The notes beneath the pieces were generated by a model. It was given only the letters and a program-made list of their open reading frames with translations, was not told the DNA's origin and did no database searches. Of a stretch of 64,000 bases of DNA, positions 12,981 through 25,538 are shown in pieces; position 1 is the first letter of the stretch; each line of letters begins with the position of its first letter. This DNA comes from Manduca sexta. Lineage: Eukaryota > Arthropoda > Insecta > Lepidoptera > Sphingidae. The DNA is taken from positions 4,204,913 to 4,268,912 of the forward strand of contig NC_051131.1 of assembly GCF_014839805.1 (NCBI RefSeq), read 5' to 3'. Position numbers and translations under genes: made by a program.

Positions 12981-15900
12981 CAGAAAACTACCTACTTCTA
13001 AGTCTCATACGCATGAGTCCGGCTAGGTACTGCAAAGTCTATATCTGCTATCAAACATCATTTTGGAGGTTTTATTGTGGTTTTAGAGGCAAAATAGCCT
13101 TCGAGCGAGTTGCTCGTTTGTAGCGTATTAACAAAAATCTGGCACCAAAAACAATTAACGTGCACAATAAATATATTAGGAGGATTGTGAACGTCTGTCG
13201 TGATTTTTATAAGATATATCAGCTGGCTTGATAATCGTTTCATGGAACAAGCTCGCGAAGCCGGAATTCGCCGCAGGCGCCGTTATTTGATTGTTTTTTA
13301 TAAAATATTTTATAAATTCATACTACTCGCTTTTGGTCGCGTTTCCTTGCGCATTTTATATCACTTAGGAAAAGTGTACCATTCTATTGGTTAATGAACC
13401 CCCTATTAAAAAATTTACTCCTACATATTATTTTCTAACTTTTGCTCGTAGCTTCCCTTACATAAAAATCTGTTTCCAAGATTAAAGTTAGTTGAAAGCA
13501 AACAGATTTAAGTAATGTAGCTTCGGATTAGTAAAATAATTCTCAGAATCACAATTCCAATAATTACTGCATTTAAACAAACGAAACACTTCAGCTTTTT
13601 AATATAAATCTAGATAAGCAACGTTACTCTTACAAATATATAAACCATTGATTAAAACAGCCTATGAGAACAATAGCAAATTCCTTACACAAATAAAACA
13701 AGACATCACAGTGAAAGTGGTTCATTGATACCCATCGGATGCGCGTGCGCACAGACTATTACAGATTTAATTCACTATATTCCGACTAGAATATTAATAA
13801 AGTCTGGAAAATAGTTTCTGACTGCAGATACTTTCGTAATTCAATTAATCTTACGTCTTGTCTGGGTTTTGTGCAAGTGTTGTGCATGCATAATGTTATG
13901 AGAAGTTTTAACTCAATTAACAACGCGCAGTGTGTGTTTCGAATGCCGGATGGTGAACGCAACACTTAATGAGACCTCTACTGTTTCCGGAGGGTCCATT
14001 ATCATTCAAAACAGTCCCTAATAGTCTACACATTGAGACTAATCTATGGCATACAACGTGGATATTATTATATAAAAATTACAAGGTCATTTTGACATTG
14101 CGTTGCTAAATGAAACCACATATTTATCTTCTTGAAAATAACACTTTACAATAAGTTACTCACACCGTAGAAAAAAAATAGTAAGTTTCGAACAAAATAA
14201 ATATCGATAAAAAGTTATTTTGACTTTACACCCCCTAACTTCATAACTACTCTTCTAAGGGAATTCGTTGCAGCGGCAACCTAACACTTTAATTCAGAAT
14301 TAAACTCAAGTACATATATTCGCACCAAACTACAGTATGATCATAAAATCAGAATAGTAAATCATGGATTTTTAATAAAAGTATTCGTTATTTATAGATA
14401 TTTGGCACAATGTTGGCAGAGGTAAAGACGAGTATGTGGTTTCATTTATAAACGCAATGTCGAAATGGCCCTGTACATTCCAAGTGATTCATTTAGCTAA
14501 CGTATCTATCAGTGATGACATATTATAGAATTATAGAGATAATAACTAACTAGTAGAATACACGAAGAATATTAAACTATTGTGATTACAACGACGGGGC
14601 ATCTTTGATGTCTATCGAAATACAAGAGAAAAACACTCTATATCAAACGAAATTCACTCTCACACAGCATAAAAAATAATTAGGTCACGATCGTAGTCTA
14701 GAAAATGTATAAAACCAATTTAAATTCTCGCTACGAAACTTTTTACCGACCCACAATAATACATCTCATTATAATTTATAATGGACCGAGACCCAAATAA
14801 TTAAAATCAAATCTTATTTAAAAAGTTATTGGAGAACTTTCTCTGGTCAACTATTGTTAGGTTCATATCGATTCTAATGGTTAATGCGCGTAAAACTAGA
14901 AATGGTTATGTAACGTAAATATTGTGTCGGCCCTACCCGAGATTCTTGGCTTCAACTTTCGAGTCCACGGGCTTCCTTGACTTGTTGTAAACTAAGTGTT
15001 AATGATTACAAATATTTAGATAACATATAACGAAAAAATGATAATTGAATTATACCTATAACATAAATAGTATGTAGTGTTTTAAATGGTGGCAGTTCGT
15101 AAACTTGATGTACATAGGCAGAACACAACCTATTCAAGTATAAAAAGGCTGCAAGCCTCATTTCAAAGTATAATAAACATATATTTCAACTAGTAAAATA
15201 TTTAAATATTATTAATTATTTTAATTAATTTATAAACGACTAGCTTTGGCCTGTGGCTCCACACGATTGGAAAAGGTTTTCCATAATAAATATATTCCCG
15301 GAATAAAAAGGTTTCCTATTAGTGAAAAAAAAATCTAAATCGGTTAATAGTTAAAAAAAAATCGCGTTCAAATAAACAAACAAAGTCTTCAGCTTTGCAT
15401 ATTAGTATTGATGTAAATCAAGTATCTTATACACATTCCTAAACTTTAGGCCGAATATAAAACTTCATGATCATATTATTGATACGCAATACAAGGACAC
15501 AAGGAAGTAGTACACAGTTCAAATCAGAGATAAAATCGAACATGTATCGAAACATCACATTTAAAACAATCGACTAGGAAATAAATGGGTTCAAAAATAA
15601 CATTCATTATATATCAAAACTATTTAACATTTAACTAATATGTATTTATATTAAATCTAATTCAACGACCTTTATAACGTAATATCATGAACATCATTTT
15701 CGAGGTGTATCTTATGTTAGATTCGGCTGGGTAGATATTACCACAATGTCTGTTTCTACCGTCAAGCAACATTGTTTGCATTGTAGTGTTCCGATTTGTA
15801 GAACATTGTAGCCAGTGTAATTGACTAGGCATTATGAGGCCTAAATAATCTCAGGTGACGAGCGCCATGCACCACAAAGTGCTTAACTCGAATTGGTAGT

Positions 15901-17589
15901 ATGCACTATGCCTTATATAATGTATAAAAAACTTATAAATCTAACATCTGAATCAAGATTCCAAGTTGCAAATGTGTTTTCCATATAAGTAGCTATGCAC
16001 TTATGCACAGTAGTCGCTAATGGATTTTGTTGATTTTAGTCAAAACAACATCGTCATTTCCGATGTTATTAATACTAGCAATTAGTGTAAGACCAGCTCA
16101 TTAATCATATTTTTTGTTCCCGCTTCCTAATTGGAACTAAAAAACTGGGTTTTTATAACTATTATATTATGCGTAATATTGGCAGCTTAAAAATATATTT
16201 ACCGTCAAATCATAGTAACGTTATGTTTAGTATTGTTAATTAATATTCTAAACATTGTATGTAACCAGAAAACAATAATTTTCTGCTTTATAGCCACGAT
16301 ATAAAGTTTTTAAAAAATGACATTATCAAGTCCTATAGACGTAATTACAACTTAGTAATTCATATCACATCACACATTAATCAAAACATTTTCTACGAAC
16401 ATGTCACTTTGTTTCTATAAAAAATATCCAACTAATCGATTCGGCTGTGGATTAATGCACTCCAATGCATGATACGCCCAGTAGCGTTTGGTGTTATATT
16501 ACTTGTTGTTAAGCCAGATCTCTCGCTACTCAATCAAATTAAGGTATAGCTTACAGACTTGCTAATCCGATGATAAAGCAAAGAGATCTTTGAAGAGCTG
16601 GACCAAACAAAGATACGCCAACCATATTTTAATAGCTAACTATTTCAAATTTTGAATGCATACAGAAAACAAATCAAACATCATATTTATTTAATATGTT
16701 AGTATCACTTTCGTTGTTTAATTTTTTTTAATAATGTAGATATTGTTTCGTTAATTTCATGATGAAAATGCCACTAGAATTGCTGTTTTCTTCACTAGAT
16801 AATTTAAATTTGCAACCAACACTATAACCACCTTAATACAATCTCACAATTCAGCTGAGAGTACTGTTTTATCCATATTATTTAAATTCTATCAAATAAC
16901 AAAAGCTCGTAGCTCCGTCACGCTGAATGCGATTCCCGGAAAATAGATTCCACTATTCCAGTATAAATTCCAGTGAATAAGATGATTCAGACTTAGACTA
17001 TTTATATGCCAAATTATATCATTTATACATTATACAATAGTTTCTACATTTACTTCCATCAATCTGAACATTTATAGTCCAAATATCACAAACTTTCGAA
17101 TTCACATGAGTATTTAAATTAAAAAAAATGCATAACTTTATGTCAATAAAATATTATGATTTGTATCACAATAAACATTATGACAAGCATTAATATCTCT
17201 AACTTTCACAATGTAAACAAAATGTTAAATAGAGCAAAAATATCACGTAATAACCAATGAAAGCACATAAATCAAATTAATTATACAACTAAAATTTAAT
17301 AATCGCACAGCGTTGAGTTTGAAATTGATACGGGACCCGTTTAATGTCGCCAATGACCGTAGCGACACGGTACACTGCACAGTGCACACGTATCTCTTTA
17401 CGGACATGTAATGATGTGATCCGAGTGAATAGCAAAAGCAATCAGTTGTCATGCCAACATAATTGTATCTGTAATTAACATGTCGAAAGAATTTATAATG
17501 TCAATGCTTCAAACTTGTTAAGCATTTTTTATGCTGGTGATAAATATATTTTATATCCACCCAGATAACGACCACCGTACATAAGGAGG
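12981..17589. other. Gene-free stretch
   Basis: No exon is supported. A short GC-richer motif (GCCGCAGGCGCCG) lies near 13270. A TATA-like TATAAAAAGGCTGC lies near 15140 with no open frame downstream. Near 15240 ACTAGCTTTGGCCTGTGGCT may be a remnant of the 'AAAGCTAGT' repeat family. Nothing else is recognised. Confidence 0.4.
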
Positions 17590-17756
17590 TAAAACCCGCC
17601 ATAGTGGCTCACGTATGTGCGTTCCGGGATGAGCCTATGGTTCCAACAGGCTGGCATAATTGTGACTGCCGAAGGGTATTCATCTCATGTCAGTCGACAT
17701 TCTATCGGACCCCACTCCACGTCAGGTGCGGTTGGATCACTTTGTCATCCACGTAA
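17590..17756 (-). mobile_element. Dispersed repeat 'GTCGAC' family, copy 1
   Basis: Phrases such as CCGCCATAGTGGCTCACGTA, CATCTCATGTCAGTCGACAT and GACCCCACTCCACGTCAGGT are the reverse complement of the repeat at 36345-36605. The copies at 33116-33355 and 59137-59305 belong to the same family. No coding potential was recognised. The 126-codon frame at 17617-17997 runs through it and is not a gene. Confidence 0.75.
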
Positions 17757-17929
17757 AAAAAAAAAACAATATAAACCGCGCCCAAGTTTCCATTCATCAT
17801 TCGGCGCACGCATTAGTGTGTCTACAGAAAATATTAATCGAAATAAATTACTATCTAATATATTATGTTTGTTGTATGTTATGTTGCTAGTGAAAACGAT
17901 TTTCTGCTACAAAAATCACTGTAAGGAAT

Positions 17930-18085
17930 CACAGCGCCACTTATACATACCGATTATAAAATTCGAAATTTCGTACGGGGACCAACTATCGGAATAAAAT
18001 ATACCCTATATAAACCCAGGACTTGGTCTATCCGTGTACCACATTTCATCCAAATCCATTCAGCAAATTTAATTCTGCATTGACT
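17930..18085 (+). repeat. Repeat fragment with CATTTCATCCAAATCCATTCAG
   Basis: TTTCATCCAAATCCATTCAG near 18046 matches TTTCATCCAAATCCGTTCAG near 57147. Both belong to a very common lepidopteran repeat, probably a retrotransposon 3' part. The boundaries are approximate. Confidence 0.5.
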
Positions 18086-19089
18086 TTTAATGGGCGTTCA
18101 AACATTATTAGAAATATTCGAAGTTATATACAGATAAGATTTATAATCCTCAAAATTGTCACTCTTCTAAACGCTACACTAATTAAAAATCTTATAAAAA
18201 AATTGTGTTCACCTTTATATAAATTTCTGAAACATTCTAATTTTTGTTCATGTTTATTTGTCGCGTGAAATTCAATATAAAAAAACAAAAAAAAATAAGA
18301 AATAACGTATCGTACACAATAGAAGATACAGAATCGCCATAAAAATAAAAAACGATACAATGAAAAAAAAATGTATATAAGTAAACTATGAAAATCCAAA
18401 GCGTTATCCAATGCCGTTTCATAACCTTTTATATTTTTTACAATGATATCGGTAACTGTTCTTACTTCTACAAGGCTTTTGTGACATCTCTAGTAAATAG
18501 TGAGTCCGCTATGATTCTAAAGCGGACGCTCTTAAAGACTTACTTTCACTGTTTTCCGCCTCAGCGCTCCCGATTGTTCGTTCTCAGACAAGTAAAATCG
18601 ATTTAGTTCAATGTAAATGTCGTAATATACAACAAAATATCGATTAAGTCACCTAATTACAAATAAATTAAACGGATAAAGGCTAAATGAGATAAAAACG
18701 TTAAAGACAAAATACAATCTGTATCTAATTTTTTCTCTACATTCCGTTTCACTTATTTTTTACTTGTCATTTACGTTTAGTATAAAAATATATTGTTGTT
18801 AGTTCCTATAAGGATTCTTTGAAATATGGACGAACTTAATAATTACAAAAAAAATCTATTAACTAGGCACTTTAACAGCATATAAGTTCCGGATTGTTAT
18901 AAAAACCAGAATGTACTGAATTACATTAAACAAAAAAACAACTATGTCATGGACAAGACATAATTAACCTATATCTATCAGGTGCTGCGTAAGTAATGTA
19001 ATTCTATAATTAATTGAATTCATTTTAAACAAGATAAACTCATTTCTCAAATATAAAATTGGGGGTACATCGCTCTACAAAACGGTTTT
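18086..19089. other. Gene-free stretch, low complexity in part
   Basis: Bases 18270-18370 are A-rich and give long but meaningless frames on the minus strand, rich in Phe, Tyr and Ile. No exon or RNA gene is supported. Confidence 0.4.
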
Positions 19090-19282
19090 ACGCAGGATGA
19101 AGCATATTGCTCTTCACCCAACAGTTCTATATAACAGGATATCGATTTATAACCCTATTGTGTGTGCATGCTGTGACAACTTAAAGTGTTGTACATTGAA
19201 TTATATTTTTTGTAACGATTTTTGTATCCATGCTACAATGTAACAACTACTGTTTGTCCAAATAAATAAATAAATAAATTGT
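19090..19282 (+). mobile_element. Retroelement 3' end with (AATA)n tail
   Basis: The phrase from ACGCAGGATGAAGC to TTTGTCCAAATAAATAAATA ends in a short AATA array at about 19261-19277. Together with 38560-38762 and the antisense 3786-4145 it suggests repeated insertions of LINEs with an AATA-type tail. No reverse transcriptase sequence is visible, so copies are 5' truncated. Confidence 0.5.
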
Positions 19283-20454
19283 AGCAAGAGAGAAGGACAA
19301 TCTAACTCACTTTACAACCTATAATATTAAGAAGGATGTTCTTCGTATCGTAGTATTGTAAGAATGTACTTATGTTACATAACTCTGTCGCCATAAGCAC
19401 CAAAGACGTTTATACAAAAAAATTATAAGGAGAAAAAGCAAGTTAGTTTTGCCTTTTTTATTGATGACAATAATGTATTTAAGTAAATTTTAAGCAAACA
19501 TGTTAGTTGATAGAAACGTTATTTTTCCTTACGACGGCAAAATTTCTCGCTTCTGCTAGAGCGTTCTCAACAAATTCTAATGATTTGTCAAACTAAAGTA
19601 TTAATCACGCAGTTTTTATTTCTATTATTCAGTATCCGGTTGATAATAAAAAATGTCCCAATAGATGGAAGGCCGCGGGCTTCGTGGCGGAACCTTTCCA
19701 TTTACATTAAACACTAATTAATATTAAATTGACCTTCGAACAATGCGTATGGGTTTTAAATACATGTGGGTAGCAATCAGTAACAATAATGTGCGTTACT
19801 TCCTCGAATAATATCCACCTACGAAGAAAAAGTATGGGCAATTGAGTATTTAAACGGTTAGTGAGCAACCATGTCGACTAAGGACAAGGGAATACCGTTC
19901 ATGTAGAATGCCCTAGAAAATGCTCAGTTACTAATCACTTCGATCAATCATCGACAATCCAAATCACTAGGAAGGCAAAAGAAAGTTCGTCTTTTTCTGT
20001 TACAATTGTGTTTATTTTCTCTGATGATCTTACCATTAGTAAAGTGTGGTATTACTGTGATAGACATAGTGATATATAACGTAGCACTACTACACATTGA
20101 TATCTAATTCTTGGTTATTTTGGACATAATGCCCGCCGGCAGACAAATAACGTTGCCAAGTTGTTTGTTGGGGGGGGGGCAAAGAAGAAGGAAATAACCT
20201 CGCGGCCGAACACCTAGCCGTTAGGTAGATCAAGTGACTGCCATCACTAGATTGTCTGTTGCAACTGCCTTATTGCCTTACAAGAAGCCGAAAACAGAAC
20301 AAAATGGAAAGACTTAATACATAAAACCACGATGGCCGTTCAAGGACACGACCTTAAATAATGAAGAACGCGACCAAGGAGAAGGATAAAATTATTGTGA
20401 CTCTTCTATTACAGTAAAGAACTCGCAAATCATAGGACAAAAATATGTTTCAAA
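19283..20454. other. Gene-free stretch with a G homopolymer
   Basis: A run of about ten G lies near 20169-20178, followed by a GC-richer patch to about 20240 (CCTCGCGGCCGAACACC). No exon, RNA gene or known repeat was recognised. Confidence 0.4.
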
Positions 20455-20613
20455 ATAATAATGTCAGCCCTATATTATTTACGGTTCCGTTGCTAGGCAC
20501 AGGTCTCTTCTACTACTGAGAAGGATTAGGCCTTAGTCCACCACGCTAGCCTAGTGCGGTTGGTAAAATTCACACACCCTGAAAATTTCTATAGAGAACT
20601 TGTCAGGTATGCT
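20455..20613 (-). mobile_element. SINE family A, antisense, 5'-truncated
   Basis: AATGTCAGCCCTATATTATT, CTTCTACTACTGAGAAGG and TTAGTCCACCACGCTAGCC are the reverse complement of the 3' two-thirds of the SINE at 12393-12709. The tRNA-like head is missing. Confidence 0.8.
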
Positions 20614-23600
20614 TGATGAACGATAGGTATATTCATTACCATCCCTAACGAAGACTGAGGCGCAATTTTTCATAGTACAACAATTCAGTCTCATTATAAT
20701 TGCTTCATTCTGAAACCATTGATAATGGACATATTTTGTTATTAAATTAGCAGTTACAGATTTCTACATATTACATTATCATCCATAGCATAATAAAAAA
20801 GTTTCTTCTAATTCTCAAAATGAAAAAGTAATGCGTGTACCGCGATTAGATCAAAACGAAACAGCGTAAAATTACAGTCGCGACGAATCGCAAACCACCT
20901 AATTGAATGCAAACGCGATTTCTCGCGCACAGTATTTGAATGTCAAATTGGCACCAACATTGGTGGGATTTGGATCAAATGATTTCTCATTCAAGACATG
21001 ATTAGTGTAGATGACAAGTGAAGATAAGAAGTAGTGTTTTTATATAATACAATAAAACTACGAGGTCGTGAAAATACTAGTAGACAACAAGATAAGCCAA
21101 TTTCGCTTCAAACGGAAAAGAAAAAAAATTCTCTTGCAAATTTTTTGATCCCATTTAACAAAAATATATTTTAAGACAATATTTTCAGAAATTTGAGTCT
21201 TAACTATCGGAATTAAAGTCTAAAACATAAATTTAGAGCCAAATTGAAAATTAAATATAGTTTAAAACTTACTAAGAGTTCTAACGCAAGCACGCAGCGC
21301 CTTTTTCAATGTTACAAGTCCTTTTTGTTACGCACTTTAATATAAAGAATATTTCATTTTAAGGCATTTAATAAAATTCTCAAAGGTAATTTTGTGGTCG
21401 TAGAGTTCCATCATAAATATAATGGAGCATGTTGCAAATACAACTGTATTTGCAGATTGTTATCTTATAAGGAATGACATAAATACATTCTTATCCAACA
21501 CATGTTGGCAATGTTGGATCGATTAAATAAATATTTATAAACTCAAACCTCGCGACAAATTGATTTTGTTTATGAAGATTTATTAGTGATTTTATTACGT
21601 AACTGAACGTTTTTCAATCAAGAGAATATCAACATCATTGATACTTTGTTTAATTTAACAGCATTTTCACGAATAAATTAAAACAACTAAAAGGAGTGTT
21701 GAATATTCTAATATACATCTACAAATTCCTGACTTACAATGTAGACTCAATAATATTTATTCACATTTTGCTGCACGATAAGTAATATTTTCAAGAGTTT
21801 CTAATTATTTTTGTATTTTTAAGATAAATCTGAACCTTTCCACCAAATATCCCATAGACCACTTATTCTAATAAAAATCCAAAGAAAACAATAAATTTAA
21901 AAACATTTTAATTAAAATTAAACTATTTTTCGGATTTTATCGCGGTTTTAATATTTTAGTTTAATTTTAATGTCTTAACTTTCGCGTAAAAATAAGAAAT
22001 CATTAACATTTGAATCTTTGTAACCACGAAATTACTAAGTACTATTTAGTTAATTTTCTCTTCTCAACCTCATACCTTTGTAAAAGTCTACAACCGTCAC
22101 GGACATGATGCTACGTTATAATAAACGACGTCATTACATCGACGCACAAATAGACACGAGACTCTCATCACATCACGTAATTACGAACGACACTATTAGT
22201 ATACTATTACAGTTAAACACGTTCGTAACATGCCAGAAGATTACCGGCAGGAAGACAATCAGTGATTACAAAAAGCGCGTGACGATGGTACGATGCAACT
22301 TAAGGCATGTACAGACGGGGTATTTGTATTCTGGTGTGATGCGTAAACGTAAGGCAGTCGGGAATAGTATACTTTTACAGGGAAAGTATAACACGTAGAG
22401 GAAGTATGTATCAAAAACGCACGATGATGATATACGCCTTACCACTATTTTCAATAAACGATTCCAATCGATTTTTCGATCTATCTCAAAAATTTATCAA
22501 TCAGAACAAAGATTTTTTGCATACTTACAAATGAACTGTTTTGAGTAGTTCATTCTCGGAATCGGATTGAAGATTGTGATTAGGATGGTTTAAGGAAAAT
22601 TATTTTTAGACGGACTAAATAAACAACCCGTATTACAACGCCTCTGGTCCTACTTACCTTCTACTTAATAATACACATAGTAACTGACTCATAGACAATG
22701 CACAGCGAAAACTAGTAGCTGTACTAGGATCTTTTGGAAATTACTTCCTCACATAGTAAGTAGTCAGTAAAAAAGGTTTGAAAATTCATTTCCTAGAGTA
22801 GCTGATTACCTGACACGCGACTAGCTTCAAAATAAACATCAAGGTTTTAGATCATCTATCTTGCGGGTAGGTCGACAAAGTATAAAACCTTGAAAGCCCG
22901 CAAACACACAAACAAGTCCCTTCCGAGTTCCGATCTAATAATACTATTCAAGTTGCAACCTTAGTCCCAAAACATAATTCGCAAATCGCAATGGATTGGA
23001 AACGGGAAGCAATCCGTCTATCTAAGCCCTAATTCTTGCCCAGTGATTGGATACGATTTATAGTGCGGTATCTCAATAAATATGAACCAGATAGCCCTAA
23101 GGGCATGGGCGGGCACAAACTTTACCGGAGGTATATTTATGCAGCTAATCACTGGGTTTTGTATAAAGTAACGGCATTAAATAAAATTGAAGGAGTTAAA
23201 ATTTTCCGAGTGGTTAAATACAGCTTACTATTATTTACAACTTCCAACCGCAAGTACTATTAACGACGAAAGCATTACGTTCGTAATGGTTGTTTGTTGT
23301 GATAGATATTAGAAAATCAATGATATTAAGTAGTATTTAGATTTTTATAGCAATGATTAAAATGGGTGATTTTGTGATGAAATCGGAAGTATATGGGAAC
23401 TTCTAACATCTAACAATAGCGATAACACTGGCAAATTTATAAGTTGAAATAAATAATATAACAATGTAACGCTGAAGTTACGTTCTAATATCGTATCACG
23501 CAATTCAATTAGTCGCTGCACTTCTCTCAGAAGGTTGACCAATAACAATCAAATTAAAAATAAGATCCTTCTGTAATCTTATAAAACGGTGTCGCCATCA

Positions 23601-25096
23601 AAACTGTTATACATCGACAGCGTAACCAATCGCTATTGCTTGGTGTCGAACGTTAACAAAATTTAGTAACGAGGAAATAAAAGTACGCTTTGTTCAAGGC
23701 CCGTTCGCGAACTAGACTAACACCACAAAAAAATACCAATGACAGACAATTTTAGCCTTTAATAAATTGTTGGGTAAGAAAATGGATAATAGTGTCGAAA
23801 CGACGGCTGTATCTGACTGCATAATGTTCAATTAAAGTTACGCTAAAATGTAACAGATTCTGAACGAGGAAGTAAAAGTCCTTTAATTTAAGGACGTAAA
23901 ACCGGAGTCCCTGTTGAGCTTGTTGCGAAAATTTAGGCTACGTACAAGCCGCATTTGAAACAATCTCGCTCCAACAGATAAATAGACATTGCACAATAAA
24001 CTAATAGATGGAAGCTGAATTACAATAAGACAATATCAGGTTAAGGCATGTCATTACTCGCTTAGTCAAGTCATAATAATGTTTAATTGTGCTCGTTATA
24101 TTTGCGAAACGATAGAAGTGAAACTCAAATATGGATCAAGCCTTAGATGTTCGTGACAGGAAAAATCAGTGTACGTTTATAATGCTTACTCGCCAGGAAT
24201 TTGCTTCGACGCACCTGCTGAGACAAGGCATTATCTAATAAACTAATCGCGCGAATATATTATGCGGCTACCACGAGACGCCTTAGGAACGTTTAGTGTA
24301 CACACCACAGGTATCTGAACTATTTATAGCCAATTATGGACTCAAGATCCAATTTATGTTAGGAATGGCCCCGACTGAGTCCCATATTACAGGAACAGAA
24401 ATAAAAGAAAAATAATTTAAATTAGAGATAGAAAATAGGAAAAATGCTAAACAAGCTCTATTTAACGTAAAGTTAATATTTTCGTATAAATCTGATATTA
24501 GCAAGTCAACTAAATTCATACTGTGATAAATGGTTTGGCTGTGTGCCTACTCGGAACTCGCCTCATGTCACCAAACATCTAAGAATTAATGTAACCACAA
24601 TCGCTTAGGCACCTGCAATGTGACTGTACATTCACGAAATATCCCACGCTGTTATTGGGTATGCAGCAATACCGTTTTTACGAACTGGCTATGTATCTGT
24701 AGCACATATCTTTATTGGGGAATCACGATTTATAGACCACAACATTGAAGCAGATTTAGAATAATTTAATAACCAAAGCGGATGTATTTCAACACGTCCA
24801 CGGTTAAGTCTAATGGTTTGTTTAGATATTGCATATCCTTTATTTTTAATCGTTCTGACTCATTAATTTATTAAAATATATCTTTGACAGTTATAGCGCC
24901 ATGACTCAAGAGTTGTTATAAAAGCAAAGTTATGATTATTTGTAAATGTTTTTAAGATTTTTCTGCACTTGTATTTATTCTGGAACTTCAACAATCTCTG
25001 ACTATGTAAATTCTCAGACACTACGTTTAAAATAGATGTCAATTCGATCAAACTCTGACGAATATAACTTTTCAAGTTCTCTCTTCTCTCTTACAG
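20614..25096. other. Gene-free stretch, likely laccase 2 intron 1
   Basis: No exon encoding a signal peptide and ending in phase 1, as laccase 2 needs, was found here. The 97-codon frame at 22105-22398 is hydrophilic and unrecognised. TTTTATCGCGGTTTTAATAT near 21937 is a small piece of the repeat also seen at 9190. If laccase 2 begins upstream this stretch is intronic, but that is inference. Confidence 0.4.
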
Positions 25097-25538
25097 AGGC
25101 AATCAACGTGCCAGACGACCAATCGACATCTGCATCATGGTGGCAGGCAGGGACAGCGACGCCGTTCCGTGAGAGTTCTAATTCATTCTCCTCCACACAC
25201 GGACTGGTCCAGACCCATCCTACCGCAGATGATCCATTCGGCTCCTCTTTCGGAGGCATTGGAAGCACCATTGGACCCTCATCAAACCCCTACGGCCACA
25301 GCGGCAGCGGTCCGCTCAGCGGGGGTGTAAGAAACAACCCCCTGCCCTCAATCGCAAGGAGCGCCAATGGAAAATTGTCTTTGAAACATCTTGACTTTAC
25401 TAGCAGCGCAACCGCTGAGTTGAGGAGGAACCCAGCTTTATCCGCTCCTGATGAGTGCGCCAGAGCTTGCAGGGAGAATGAACCGCCAAGGATCTGCTAT
25501 TACCACTTTACGTTGGAACTGTACACTGTTTTGGGAGC
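25097..25538 (+). CDS. Lac2: Laccase 2 shared exon: Ser/Gly-rich N-terminal part and start of Cys-rich domain
   Basis: The acceptor is CTCTTACAG and the donor is GTGAGT. It starts in phase 1 (two bases complete a codon) and ends in phase 2. Residues 1-100 are low complexity and probably disordered ([15 protein letters not shown]). The Cys-rich domain begins at [13 protein letters not shown]. Variable N-terminal parts before this domain are usual in insect laccase 2. Confidence 0.92.

Noticed and set aside
17617..17997. 126-codon plus-strand open frame
   Set aside because: It runs through a dispersed repeat and a poly-A stretch.
22105..22398. 97-codon plus-strand open frame
   Set aside because: No domain, signal peptide, splice partner or repeat in family. 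Codon use looks random.
25036..25096. ATG at 25036 as the laccase 2 start codon
   Set aside because: It lies before a clear CTCTTACAG acceptor, the residues it would add show no signal peptide, and the polypyrimidine tract would have to be coding.
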